Of a DNA stretch of 64,000 bases, positions 55,780-64,000 are shown one piece after another. Below the pieces are notes generated by a model, which was given only the letters and a program-made list of their open reading frames with translations, made no database searches and was not told where the DNA came from. The stretch is from Psychrobacillus psychrodurans (GTDB lineage Bacteria; Bacillota; Bacilli; Bacillales_A; Planococcaceae). The position numbers were made by a program, and so were the translations under genes. Within the stretch, counting starts at the first letter, position 1. Each line of letters starts with the position of its first letter. The stretch is taken from contig FOUN01000011.1 of the NCBI GenBank assembly GCA_900114885.1, positions 1 through 64,000 on the forward strand. Reading direction: 5' to 3'.

Positions 55780-57786
55780 TTATACTTGAAAGCGATTTAC
55801 GGCCTCTGTTAATTTGTCACTTAGTTCAGTCAATGTTTCAGAGGCACTTGCTACCGATTGAATAGCACGAAGTTGTTCATCGGAAGAAGCACTCACTTCT
55901 TCACATGCAGCAGCCGTTTGTTGAGATGTAGCTGCCATCATTTGGATTGTATCTACCACTTGTTCCTTGTAATTAGATACTTGTTCTATTTCATTAGATA
56001 CCTCGTCAATAGAAGTTTGCATAGAGGACATAAGCTCCGATATTTCCTTAAAGGTCATTTCTGTATCAACCACTACCGTCCCCTGACTTTGGAAGGTTTC
56101 TCTCGTTTCATTCATTTGTTCGCTTACTAGAGCTGATTCCTGTTGTAATTCAAGAATGGTCTTTTTAACATCTTCTGTTGCTTTAGCTGACTGTTCGGCT
56201 AATTTCCTAACTTCATCTGCAACTACCGCAAAACCTTTACCATGTTCACCTGCTCTTGCTGCTTCAATACTAGCATTTAAAGCAAGTAAGTTTGTTTGTG
56301 CGGAGATTTCCATGATTGTTTCCATTACTCCACCTATTGCCTTTACTTTACGTTCTAGCGTATTAACAACGCTGCCCATAGAAGTCAAATTTGTTTCCCA
56401 ACTATTAAATGAGTTTTTCAATTCACTCATCTGATTTTGGCCATTGATATTAATTTCACTGGCTTTCTTAGCAATAGTCGTCATCTTATGCGATTTCTCA
56501 CTGATCAGATTGATCTGATCACTTAAATGAACTGAGTTATTTGTAACTTCTTCTGCATCCTCTGCTGATTTTAAAGCACCTTCCGCTATTTCTTCAATAG
56601 CAACAGATACCTGTTCTGCTGAAGCGGTAGTTTCCTCTGCTACTGCACTTAAACTTTCTGAGTTGGATTGTACATGATTAGCTGAGTCTTTTACTACTCC
56701 TATTATGTTATGCATACTATCCGTCATCTTGTTGAAGTTATTTGCTAATTGACCTATTTCATCGGTAGTATCAACTTTCGCATGAACTGTTAGATCCCCT
56801 TCGGCTACCTGATCCATTAGTTTTTTCAATTGCTCAATAGGCTGTATTAGACGTTTTGTTACAAAGTAAAGAGAAATAAACATGAATATCATAATAGCTA
56901 CTGCAATCATTATAATTACATTACGAATGCTATCAGCAATCTGATTTATATTATCCTGTTCATAAACTGCTCCTACTTTCCAATCTAACCCTGGGAGAGT
57001 TGTGAATACGGATATTGTTGACATCCCGTCAGTAGAATCGCGAATTACCCCTTCCTCCTCGGTACTCGCTAGCATTTTATTTATAAATGCATAGTTAGAT
57101 AAGTTTTCACCTGCTAACGTAGGATGTGCAATGGCCGTTCCATCTTCCTCCATAATAATAGGATACCCATCAAATCCTAGCTCACTTTCAGATATAGTGT
57201 TTGTCAGTTGTGATAGTAGGATATCAATACCGATAACTCCCATCACCTCTCCATTTACCAAAACCGCTTTAGAACCAGTAATCGTATACGTTTTAGTTAT
57301 TTCATCCATATATGGTTTTGACCAAACAAACTCTTCCTTGCTCCCAAGTCCATTTTGATACCACTCTCTTGATGTAGGATCAAAGTCTGCTGGTAAATCT
57401 GCCGCTGGATAAATTTCTAAATGTTTACTAGGTAACGCATAGTAAATAGCTGAAGTTGCATCATATACAGACGAGAATTCTTTAAACTTGTTAGATAATT
57501 CTTGTTGAAGCGGAGCCTTTGCATCTTCCCCTGCATTTATATATTCATTATAAAATTGTACAATCTCGGAGGATTTAGACATTTGTTCCACAGCACTTTC
57601 ATAAGAACCCAGGTAAGTGTCAATTGTGGAAGACATACCATTAACTACTACTTGACTTTGTTCGATTAAACTTTTTTCCGTTTTGTCACTAACCATTAAT
57701 GTACTGATTACACTTAAAGCAGACATACTAATAATTATCAGGACCATTACGGTAATAATTATTTTCCATTTTACTGAATTTCTCAT
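55780..57786 (-). CDS. Methyl-accepting chemotaxis protein with dCache sensor
   Basis: 668-residue chemoreceptor. First membrane helix about residues 8-29, an extracytoplasmic dCache domain to about 280 ([14 protein letters not shown] and [20 protein letters not shown] are typical), second helix about 290-312, HAMP ([14 protein letters not shown]), then the long signalling coil with its conserved tip ([20 protein letters not shown]). It lacks a C-terminal CheR pentapeptide. Ligand unknown; related B. subtilis sensors bind amino acids. GAAGGATGA precedes the ATG. Ends in a very strong terminator. Confidence 0.94.
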   Translation of the reverse strand: MRNSVKWKIIITVMVLIIISMSALSVISTLMVSDKTEKSLIEQSQVVVNGMSSTIDTYLGSYESAVEQMSKSSEIVQFYNEYINAGEDAKAPLQQELSNKFKEFSSVYDATSAIYYALPSKHLEIYPAADLPADFDPTSREWYQNGLGSKEEFVWSKPYMDEITKTYTITGSKAVLVNGEVMGVIGIDILLSQLTNTISESELGFDGYPIIMEEDGTAIAHPTLAGENLSNYAFINKMLASTEEEGVIRDSTDGMSTISVFTTLPGLDWKVGAVYEQDNINQIADSIRNVIIMIAVAIMIFMFISLYFVTKRLIQPIEQLKKLMDQVAEGDLTVHAKVDTTDEIGQLANNFNKMTDSMHNIIGVVKDSANHVQSNSESLSAVAEETTASAEQVSVAIEEIAEGALKSAEDAEEVTNNSVHLSDQINLISEKSHKMTTIAKKASEININGQNQMSELKNSFNSWETNLTSMGSVVNTLERKVKAIGGVMETIMEISAQTNLLALNASIEAARAGEHGKGFAVVADEVRKLAEQSAKATEDVKKTILELQQESALVSEQMNETRETFQSQGTVVVDTEMTFKEISELMSSMQTSIDEVSNEIEQVSNYKEQVVDTIQMMAATSQQTAAACEEVSASSDEQLRAIQSVASASETLTELSDKLTEAVNRFQV

Positions 57787-58089
57787 GTTAAATCATCCTT
57801 CTAAATTGAATTTTACATATCTAGTAACTAAAAGTTCAGACAACTCATTATAACAGGAAAATTCAGTTTAGAAATAAAAAATTGAATACATTTTCACACG
57901 TTAATTCATAAATTAAAAGTACTTTTTCACCATAATTGTGGATATTTTCATTATTTACTATTATTATCTATAAAATTTAGGTATATGGACTCTTATATTA
58001 CTTAAAACAGCTTAATATATATATATCTACTTTGTAAAATAAATTAGATATTTCAATTTAACGAAACACAATAAATCTATATAAAGGAA
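57787..58089. other. AT-rich upstream region of the chemoreceptor gene
   Basis: About 300 bases with no gene. Contains a minus-strand TATAAT about 65 bases upstream of the start but no good -35, and no clear sigma-D match. A short TA tract at about 58017. Confidence 0.4.
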
Positions 58090-58336
58090 ATGGGCTGGGA
58101 CAGAAGTAGAAATTTTATTGGATAAGGAGAAACCTTTACTAAATAATGGATATTTAATAAAATTGATTGGAATGGAGGGGCGACTCCTACGGGAATAGCG
58201 TGACACCTGAGACTACAGGCTCAGGCCACGCCCGTGGAAAGCGTCCCTGGAATGGAAATCAATTTTTTGCACAGCAAAAAAAACAGCATTTTTCTCACAG
58301 AGAAAAATGCTGTTTTGGGGTTTAGTCCCAGCCTCA
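58090..58336 (+). repeat. Dispersed ~245-bp element, copy 3
   Basis: Third copy with terminal repeats GGCTGGGAC...GTCCCAGCC, the same inner hairpin and GC core, differing from copies 1 and 2 at about ten positions. It lies downstream of the M42 peptidase gene (stop 58412), same orientation as the other copies. Confidence 0.92.
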
Positions 58337-58411
58337 GTTAAAATGATAATTTAATACGGGAAATGAGGGTATTAGTAAATCATTCCTCACTCATTTCTTC
58401 TATGTTATGAC

Positions 58412-59500
58412 CTAATTAAAAGTAATTTTATTTACTGCATCACGATCTAATTTCTTTATCACTTCTACAATTAATTTCACCGTGTTTTCGTAGTCATCTC
58501 TATGCAAAATTCCTGCATGAGAATGTATATATCGCGTCGCTACACCAATTGACAGCGAAGGAACACCATTAACAGAAATATGCATAGAACCTGCATCAGT
58601 TCCTCCACCTGGTATCATTTCAAATTGGTAAGGAATATTATGCTCGTCTGCAGTATCTGTTACAAAATCACGTAAACCTTTATGGGAAACCATGGAAGCA
58701 TCAAATAATACGATTTGTGGTCCCTCACCCATTTTACTTGTCGATTCTTTTGCAGTAATACCTGGAGTGTCACCAGCTACCCCCACATCTACAGCAAAGC
58801 CGATATCTGGTTTTATCTTATTAGTAGTTGTTTTAGCACCTCGAAGGCCTACCTCTTCTTGAACATTACCTACTCCATAAACGACGTTTGGATGTTTTTC
58901 ATCCTTTAATGCTTTTAATACATCCACTGCGATTGCACAACCTATACGGTTATCCCACGCTTTTGCTAATAGAAGTTTTTCGTTATTCATTACAGAAAAC
59001 TCAAAATAAGGAACTACCATATCTCCTGGTAATACGCCCCATTCCATTGCTTCTTCTTTAGATGATGCACCTATATCAATGAACATATCCTTTATATCCG
59101 CTGCTTTTTTACGTGCTTCTGCAGACAGTATATGAGGAGGTTTAGAACCGATAATACCAGTTATATTATCTCCTTTACGAGTGACAATTGTTACCCGCTG
59201 TGCAAGCATTACTTGAGACCACCAACCACCGACTGTTTGGAAGCTCAAAAATCCTTTGTCATCGATTTTTGAAATCATAAATCCGACTTCATCTAAATGT
59301 CCAGCTACCATGATTTTAGGACCGTTCGCATCTCCCACTTTTTCTGCGATCAAGCTACCAAGATTATCGTATTCAATTTTATCTGCAAAAGGTGCAATGT
59401 ACTTTTCCATCACTTCTCTTGGTTCACGCTCGTTACCAGGAATCCCTTTAGCATCCGTCAATTCCTTTAACATCGTCAATGTTTCATCTAGCTTTGGCAT
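58412..59500 (-). CDS. ysdC: M42-family glutamyl aminopeptidase YsdC
   Basis: 362-residue cytosolic metallopeptidase that forms large tetrahedral complexes in relatives. Metal ligands and catalytic acids appear in [11 protein letters not shown] (about residues 65-75), [12 protein letters not shown] (near 182), [11 protein letters not shown] (near 214), and [23 protein letters not shown] supplies the late histidine/aspartate. Trims short peptides. GGAGGTCG precedes the ATG. Conserved place near ysdB. Confidence 0.94.
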   Translation of the reverse strand: MPKLDETLTMLKELTDAKGIPGNEREPREVMEKYIAPFADKIEYDNLGSLIAEKVGDANGPKIMVAGHLDEVGFMISKIDDKGFLSFQTVGGWWSQVMLAQRVTIVTRKGDNITGIIGSKPPHILSAEARKKAADIKDMFIDIGASSKEEAMEWGVLPGDMVVPYFEFSVMNNEKLLLAKAWDNRIGCAIAVDVLKALKDEKHPNVVYGVGNVQEEVGLRGAKTTTNKIKPDIGFAVDVGVAGDTPGITAKESTSKMGEGPQIVLFDASMVSHKGLRDFVTDTADEHNIPYQFEMIPGGGTDAGSMHISVNGVPSLSIGVATRYIHSHAGILHRDDYENTVKLIVEVIKKLDRDAVNKITFN

Positions 59501-59580
59501 TATTTCGACCTCCTAAATATATGTACGATTTAATTATATTCTAAATTAATGACATTTTCAAAATTTGAGCCCACGATATT

Positions 59581-61479
59581 TCAATCAGCTCCCGCACCTC
59601 CACCGCCGTCTCCACCACCATCTGATGAACCTCCCGAGTGAGAACTTCCTCCATCTGATGACGTGGAAACCTTAGTCCATGACCAAGACTTAGTAACATA
59701 ATCTATGGGGTCTGTGCTTGCAAGTAATACGGCAGCAAATGGAACAGAAAACTCCTTCGTTGGTATATCTACATTTTTTTTACCTAGTAAATAAGCTCTT
59801 ACTACCCATTTTTCTTGCTCATTATTATTTAATGTATTTGGCATCCCATTTTTTAATTCTTTTCGATAGGAACGTACTGCATCCTTTGCACGGACTGCAT
59901 TCATCGAAAGAATATTTCTTGGTGCAACAAAATATAAAATGATAACCATAAATAATAATCCAATTATTAAATTTACAACCTCTTCATTTGCAATAGAAGT
60001 AGTAAAGAAAAATAATAGAATAGCGTATATACTTAAAAATAATGTCGAACGTTTTTTTATCCATAGGATAACTAAAAAAATAATCGTAAATATGGCTATA
60101 ATAGCTATAGCCGTATAGCTCTGTACATTTGCATAATAAGCGAACATAGTAATCAGCGAAAGCATTAGGATAGAAGCTGTAATGATTAGTAGGGGAATTT
60201 TTCTATTCATAGCTCCCGCCTCTTCTAACTCTTTTTCTACTAACTGATGCCACTCCGTTTTTTTCTTTTTAAAGACTTTTACTTTGCTATGAAAGAATGT
60301 GGAATTTTTATTATCTTTCGCAGCACCTGCAGCATCATGTAAATGAAAAGCCCATTTTCTAGAGCCACTTCTAGTTGTAAATAGCCAACTAGTCATTTGC
60401 TTCTCAAAAACTGAAGTCGCGAGTTCGCCATTAGTAAGCCGGAAATCCAATGTTTCTTCCGGCGCTTTTGGATCGTGTTTAAAACGAAGTGCAGACTTTG
60501 CATGTTTTACCTTAACAGCCCCTCTTTCTACTAATGAAAAGAGACCTGCAAGGAAGTCTTTAGTATTGGGGTTTCCGCATTTATCAACAAAAAACAAATA
60601 CAATACATCCGTATTTAGAACTTCCTCACTATACCCCTTTCTCCAAAAATGTCTTTGCGGTAAGAAAAGCAGTAAGCATAAGATAATAATTAGTATTGTA
60701 AATGAGACTTTCGGTATGAATGAGATAAGTGTATCGATATAAGACAGTCTTTTATTCCATTTTTTCTGTTCTTCTATTTCATTAGCTAAAGCATCTTTAT
60801 AGGGTATTGCTGCTTTAGTTTTACCAGATAAAGCAATTAGGTCCGCAGGGAATATTAAACTAGTCTTCGTTTCAGTAAATGCTTTGGAAACAGGACTTGT
60901 AAATCGAATACCAAAAGTATTTTTCTCCGTTTTCACCTTTGCTTTATTGTACAAAACGCCTTCAAACGTAGTTGTTTCAGCTGTTTCGGGAAGAATATAA
61001 TCTATAGTTAGATTAGAATAATCCTGATCATGGTTGTCCCCTTCTTCAAAATAAACAACATCTAGCTCGTTATAATTATCATATGCAGTGACACTATTTT
61101 TGAGCGTATAAGCATACAAAAATGATACTTGCCGATCACGTACTCCTATATCCGAAAAAAATGTATTATTATCTTTTGTCACTTGTAAGGGAGTCATCAT
61201 AGCTTGATCAATAAACCCTGGTTCCAAGTTCAAGTGGGCTAACTCATAAGCATAAAATTGTTCTACGTCTTTACCATGTTCATTTGGGAAAGACCTATGC
61301 AATTTAGAGAAAGACCCCTCAAAATTATAAGTAAATACTTCATTTATTAAAAGGTCCCCATTTGGTTGAATCCAAGATTTTATATGTATTTTATCAATGG
61401 AATAGGACTTTGCTTCTGCTACTATTCCAAAGGAGAGTGACAGTACAACTAATACTATAGATACAATAAACTTTTTCAT
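59581..61479 (-). CDS. DUF2207 membrane protein
   Basis: 632-residue protein. Signal peptide of about 24 residues (MKKFIVSIVLVVLSLSFGIV then AEAKS), then a DUF2207 extracellular beta domain (IKSWIQPNGDLLINEVFTYN), a membrane helix near residue 265, a cytoplasmic stretch, two to four further helices (about 430-515) and a Gly/Ser-rich tail (SGGSSDGGGDGGGGAGAD). Function unknown in the family. GGTGGTG precedes the ATG. Confidence 0.88.
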   Translation of the reverse strand: MKKFIVSIVLVVLSLSFGIVAEAKSYSIDKIHIKSWIQPNGDLLINEVFTYNFEGSFSKLHRSFPNEHGKDVEQFYAYELAHLNLEPGFIDQAMMTPLQVTKDNNTFFSDIGVRDRQVSFLYAYTLKNSVTAYDNYNELDVVYFEEGDNHDQDYSNLTIDYILPETAETTTFEGVLYNKAKVKTEKNTFGIRFTSPVSKAFTETKTSLIFPADLIALSGKTKAAIPYKDALANEIEEQKKWNKRLSYIDTLISFIPKVSFTILIIILCLLLFLPQRHFWRKGYSEEVLNTDVLYLFFVDKCGNPNTKDFLAGLFSLVERGAVKVKHAKSALRFKHDPKAPEETLDFRLTNGELATSVFEKQMTSWLFTTRSGSRKWAFHLHDAAGAAKDNKNSTFFHSKVKVFKKKKTEWHQLVEKELEEAGAMNRKIPLLIITASILMLSLITMFAYYANVQSYTAIAIIAIFTIIFLVILWIKKRSTLFLSIYAILLFFFTTSIANEEVVNLIIGLLFMVIILYFVAPRNILSMNAVRAKDAVRSYRKELKNGMPNTLNNNEQEKWVVRAYLLGKKNVDIPTKEFSVPFAAVLLASTDPIDYVTKSWSWTKVSTSSDGGSSHSGGSSDGGGDGGGGAGAD

Positions 61480-61546
61480 AGATTACACCACCGTTTTAAT
61501 ATGTATTATTTTTTTACGGCTAGTCTACGAAAAAGTTTCACTCAAA

Positions 61547-62032
61547 TCAATAACCACTTTTTTGACGGTCATAATTTGTTTGATTTTTTTCGATATATGC
61601 CTGTAAGACGTCCTCACTGCTAAACCCAAGTTTGTCCGCAATTGCCCCATACATTATCCATAGTTTTTCGTAGTGATTCTGAGTCGGTGCATTTAAAAAT
61701 GTCAAAACGGATTCATTTGTGCCTATGAAAAGTGCAGTTAAATCTCCATCAATACTTTTATGAGGCCATTCCTCTAAATCTTCAAATCCTTTTTCTATAC
61801 CTAACGATAATATAAAGTGAATAGAATCAACATACTCCTCTAAGATAACACTTCGTTCTGAAGGACCCTTTTCACTCCAGAATTTAAAGCATCTCGTTTC
61901 GTTTGCAAGTTCTGCAAGTTCAACTATTAGCGCCAACCCTTTTTTTACAAAAACATCCTCCGTAACTTGCTTGTTGGATTGTATATATTGGTCTAAAGCG
62001 CGCTGCATTGTAAAAAGTTTGTGTAAATTCAT
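61547..62032 (-). CDS. Dimeric dUTPase (dUTPase_2, MazG-like fold)
   Basis: 161-residue all-helical enzyme hydrolysing dUTP to dUMP. LALIVELAELANETRCFKFW (about residues 37-56) supplies the metal-binding glutamates and ILEEYVDSIHFILSLG (about 73-88) the second E/D pair. This is the dimeric, not trimeric, type. Start at MNLHKLFTMQ with GGAGG 5 bases upstream; the 62134 frame overlaps the ysdB promoter. Confidence 0.88.
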   Translation of the reverse strand: MNLHKLFTMQRALDQYIQSNKQVTEDVFVKKGLALIVELAELANETRCFKFWSEKGPSERSVILEEYVDSIHFILSLGIEKGFEDLEEWPHKSIDGDLTALFIGTNESVLTFLNAPTQNHYEKLWIMYGAIADKLGFSSEDVLQAYIEKNQTNYDRQKSGY

Positions 62033-62060
62033 CATTTCCTCCAAATATTTTAATTTATTT

Positions 62061-62089
62061 TGAAACCAAACTACCTCTTCTATCGTATA
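62061..62089 (+). promoter_or_regulatory. Sigma-W promoter of ysdB
   Basis: TGAAAC, a 17-base spacer and CGTATA fit the sigma-W consensus (TGAAAC-N16/17-CGTA). It lies 37 bases upstream of the ysdB ATG. Confidence 0.75.
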
Positions 62090-62125
62090 GCAAGTACAAT
62101 GTATTTTACAAGGAGGACATTTGAG

Positions 62126-62512
62126 ATGTTCCATTTACTAAGACTGCTTATTTTGATACTTATCATATATGTTTTTTATAAAATTCTTCGCTACTTATTT
62201 GATCCTAAGCGTAAACTGGATGAGGCATATGAAAAAGAACAGTATTATTATTATGATGAGGTAAAAAATGTTCGTAAAAACTTCTTTATCACGTATAAAG
62301 GGATCCTATTTGAGGGAGAAAAATATTTAGGTACTACCGACCAAGCCTTCGAAGTCGTTTCTATCTTTATTTGGACAAAAGATCCAGCTAAATTACAGGG
62401 CTTTACAAAAGAAGACTTACGTTTCTTACAAAATGAAATTAAAATGAATTACCCAAATGCCAAAATAAACTGGAAAAGCCCTATTGAGCAATTAATGCGG
62501 GATGACCAGTGA
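62126..62512 (+). CDS. ysdB: Sigma-W pathway protein YsdB
   Basis: 128-residue protein with an N-terminal membrane helix (MFHLLRLLILILIIYVFYKI) and a charged cytoplasmic part containing KNFFITYKGILFEGEKYLG. Locus and length match B. subtilis YsdB, which belongs to the cell-envelope-stress sigma-W regulon; the promoter here agrees. Function unknown. AGGAGG lies 9 bases before the ATG; the frame to 62060 starts upstream of the promoter. Confidence 0.9.
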   Translation: MFHLLRLLILILIIYVFYKILRYLFDPKRKLDEAYEKEQYYYYDEVKNVRKNFFITYKGILFEGEKYLGTTDQAFEVVSIFIWTKDPAKLQGFTKEDLRFLQNEIKMNYPNAKINWKSPIEQLMRDDQ

Positions 62513-62523
62513 AAATAAAAAAC

Positions 62524-62555
62524 GGTTAGCCGAGAGTTTTCGGCTAACCTTTTTG
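62524..62555 (+). terminator. Terminator of ysdB
   Basis: GGTTAGCCGA, GAGTTT, TCGGCTAACC, then TTTTT. Confidence 0.92.
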
Positions 62556-62818
62556 TGATTGATCGATAAAAAATATCAAATATTTAACTATAGGAAACAC
62601 CCTACATGAATGTTGAACTTTCCGCATGCTTCGCTTGTAACCTTCAAGGATGGATCGCGATCGCTATCTTTCGTCCCTTCACCCCTTTTGAAGTCTCATT
62701 CTTTGCGCTCTTACGGCTCGTAATGCGCACATCCTAGGGACCACTGTGATGTAGAATTTTCTTTTTACAGATCATCCATCGGATAATTGAAGTATTGATG
62801 GATATATTTTTCGTTCCG

Positions 62819-62909
62819 CAAGTAAATAAGCTTCTTAAGCAAGTAAACTAACAATCTGCACAAGTAATCTCTGAAGGATGACAAGTAAGTAAAATTCAAG
62901 AGCAAGTAA
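62819..62909 (+). repeat. Five CAAGTAA heptamers on an exact 21-bp pitch
   Basis: CAAGTAA begins at 62819, 62840, 62861, 62882 and 62903, each 21 bases apart; consensus RCAAGTAA. The 14 bases between differ. Pitch equals two helical turns. Confidence 0.9.
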
Positions 62910-62985
62910 ATGGTTTTGTATATGTAATTTCTCTCTCTTAATTATACTAGTCAATAGCGACTCTTGTAGATACAGGTAGATATAA

Positions 62986-63126
62986 TCGGATGACCTAGGC
63001 AAGCCAGTACAAGTATGGATTAGTATCATTTTGTTTATTATTTTGGCTATTGTTAAAGGCTATGTTTCACTTAAAATAACGGAGCAGTTTAGTGTAATAA
63101 GGGTTCTATTTAATCCACAAAATTAA
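62986..63126 (+). pseudogene. Possible 3' remnant of a membrane-protein gene
   Basis: Open frame without start: VWISIILFIILAIVKGYVSL then KITEQFSVIRVLFNPQN and stop. One hydrophobic helix. No ribosome site; preceded by a stop. Could be chance. Confidence 0.3.
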
Positions 63127-63162
63127 AGCTAAGATAAAAATTTTTTTTGGGGGGATAAATTG

Positions 63163-63396
63163 ATGAAAAAAACTAGAATTGTATTTGCAATAATTGCTTT
63201 TTCTTTATCTTGTTATAGTCTGATAAGTAGAGATTTTGATTTAATGCCGATTGTAATGATGTGCTTAGGGGCATTTATGTTAGCGTCAGGATTATACGAA
63301 CTTCAAAAAGACCGGAAAAGATTTGAAGGATATTTATTCATTATTGTCTCTTTATTTCTTTTCACTATTACCATAACGGGTTTGTTATTGAACTAA
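63163..63396 (+). CDS. DUF3953 family membrane protein (YczI-like)
   Basis: 77-residue protein with three hydrophobic segments (about residues 5-20, 28-46, 56-76) and the central LYELQKDRKRFEGYLFI motif typical of YczI/DUF3953 proteins. GGGGGG lies 8 bases before the ATG at 63163. Function unknown. Confidence 0.8.
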   Translation: MKKTRIVFAIIAFSLSCYSLISRDFDLMPIVMMCLGAFMLASGLYELQKDRKRFEGYLFIIVSLFLFTITITGLLLN

Positions 63397-63690
63397 AGAA
63401 GCAGGTTAGCCAAATAAGCGGGTAGCATACATCACTAAAAATGCATTTTGAAAGAGGGATATTATGAACTACTACCAAATTGTAAAAGAAGTAGTGATAC
63501 ATGAGGTCTTGAATCAAAATGCTTTCGAGGAGTAGAGTACCTTCGTTTAATATTTGTTATCCAAGTGTCTTAAAAATATGGAACAAAATTTATAATAGTA
63601 AATTTCCAAATTCAAAAAAACGATATTAATCAAAAACAATATTATTAAACTCCCATGAAAATTTAAAAATGCAACAAATCTATAAAATGT
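63397..63690. other. AT-rich region before the structured RNA
   Basis: A 23-codon frame (63464-63535, MNYYQIVKEVVIHEVLNQNA) with AGAGGG before its ATG may be the start of an interrupted gene. Nothing else recognisable. Confidence 0.4.
63464..63535 (+). CDS. Very short frame, possible truncated gene
   Basis: 23 residues, ending NAFEE. Ribosome site AAAGAGGG about 6 bases before the ATG. No terminator. Could be a stub left by an insertion or a chance frame. Confidence 0.25.
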   Translation: MNYYQIVKEVVIHEVLNQNAFEE

Positions 63691-63789
63691 ACAAAAGGGA
63701 CTCAGAAATTGCTTTTTTAAAAAAGCTGATCCTTCAGAATGATTATATTAAGCTGAAAGTTAAATCAAGAACCAACTCCATACTTGTTA

Positions 63790-64000
63790 GGATAAAGGCA
63801 AGGCTGGTGCAATAACCAGAGTAGGATTATCTCCCATGAGTGCTTCCCCTAAGGGAGCGACAGTCTGTGATGCACCGTGGTCGCTGGAGTCAGACTAACA
63901 GATGGGCTCTTTGGCACCATAGTTCATCGACCTTCCTCTCCCAGCCGTAGAATCCTATACCCACGTTTTTACATTTTCATTCTCTGTGGTGTAGCGCTGA
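63790..64000 (+). ncRNA. Structured non-coding RNA, probable mobile-element end
   Basis: No gene; several complementary pairs: CTGGT/ACCAG (63804-63808, 63815-63819), TAGGATT/AATCCTA (63822-63828, 63951-63957), GCGAC/GTCGC, AGTCTG/CAGACT, and GGCTGG/CCAGCC crossing the long stem. The layout (folded RNA of about 170 bases, compositionally distinct from its AT-rich flank) resembles the non-coding end of IS110-family elements (bridge RNA) with a recombinase gene expected beyond 64000; an IscB/TnpB-associated RNA is the alternative. Confidence 0.45.

Larger units (their letters stand above)
62556..63162. other. Gene-poor region with a 21-bp periodic array
   Basis: About 600 bases. A mildly GC-rich stretch (62600-62740) has no recognised gene. 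Then ATCCATC/GATGGAT inverted arms (62774-62803), the CAAGTAA array and a hydrophobic coding remnant (62986-63126). Confidence 0.6.

Noticed and set aside
62835-63029. 64-residue minus-strand frame with a leucine heptad pattern
   Set aside because: The pattern is produced by the 21-base spacing of TTACTTG (7 codons); no ribosome site.

Overview
The window is chromosomal DNA of a low-GC, spore-forming Gram-positive bacterium of the order Bacillales. The evidence is AT-rich codon use, strong AGGAGG-type ribosome sites, frequent TTG starts, gerE and sspI (sporulation genes), a sigma-K and a sigma-W promoter, an L-box and a T-box. Gene order follows the Bacillus subtilis backbone: ysxC-lonA-clpX-tig-ysoA, then ysnB-rdgB-racE-ysmB-gerE-ysmA-sdhBAC-yslB-lysC-uvrC-trxA-etfAB-fadB-fadR-lcfA-yshE-mutS2-polX-cvpA-zapA-rnhC, then pheTS-ysgA-sspI-glcD and finally ysdC-ysdB. 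The dispersed repeats (GC-rich cores with GCGGAAAGCGTCC, and the CTGGCGGATGTC type) look to me like Planococcaceae (Lysinibacillus/Psychrobacillus/Sporosarcina-like). That family assignment is inference.

Layout. 0.1-7.1 kb: protein quality control and ribosome assembly (YsxC GTPase, LonA, ClpX, trigger factor, TPR protein YsoA), all leftward; lonB is absent between clpX and lonA. 7.1-13.9 kb: an accessory block where B. subtilis carries ilv-leu: small hydrophilic proteins, an HExxH protein, a HAD hydrolase, an AGCS Na+/amino-acid symporter, a YtcJ-type amidohydrolase and tRNA-Arg. 13.9-20.6 kb: nucleotide hygiene, cell-wall D-glutamate, spore regulator GerE, a FadR-linked thioesterase and succinate dehydrogenase. 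20.8-31.7 kb: lysC with its L-box, uvrC, trxA, and the fatty-acid degradation cluster (etfA, etfB, fadB, fadR, lcfA) with FadR operators. 32-38.8 kb: MutS2, PolX, CvpA, ZapA, RNase HIII. 38.8-46.4 kb: a second accessory block (acetyltransferase, FMN oxygenase, broken NUDIX gene, GrpB and DUF402 proteins, two transporters). 46.5-54.1 kb: pheST under a T-box, an rRNA methyltransferase, sspI, glcD and a BASS transporter. 54.4-62.5 kb: argF, a chemoreceptor, an M42 peptidase, a DUF2207 protein, dUTPase and ysdB. 62.6-64 kb: a gene-poor, decayed end.

No defence island, prophage, CRISPR or complete insertion sequence is present. The unusual material is non-coding. There are three near-identical ~245-bp elements with terminal inverted repeats and a built-in terminator, each placed just after a leftward gene. 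Two further dispersed repeat families occur. Five CAAGTAA heptamers lie on an exact 21-bp pitch at 62819-62909. A folded, probably mobile-element RNA runs off the right edge.

Many gene starts were set from ribosome-binding sites rather than the longest frame (lonA, clpX, tig, ysmA, lysC, lcfA, mutS2, polX, zapA, rnhC, pheT, glcD, dUTPase, ysdB and others).
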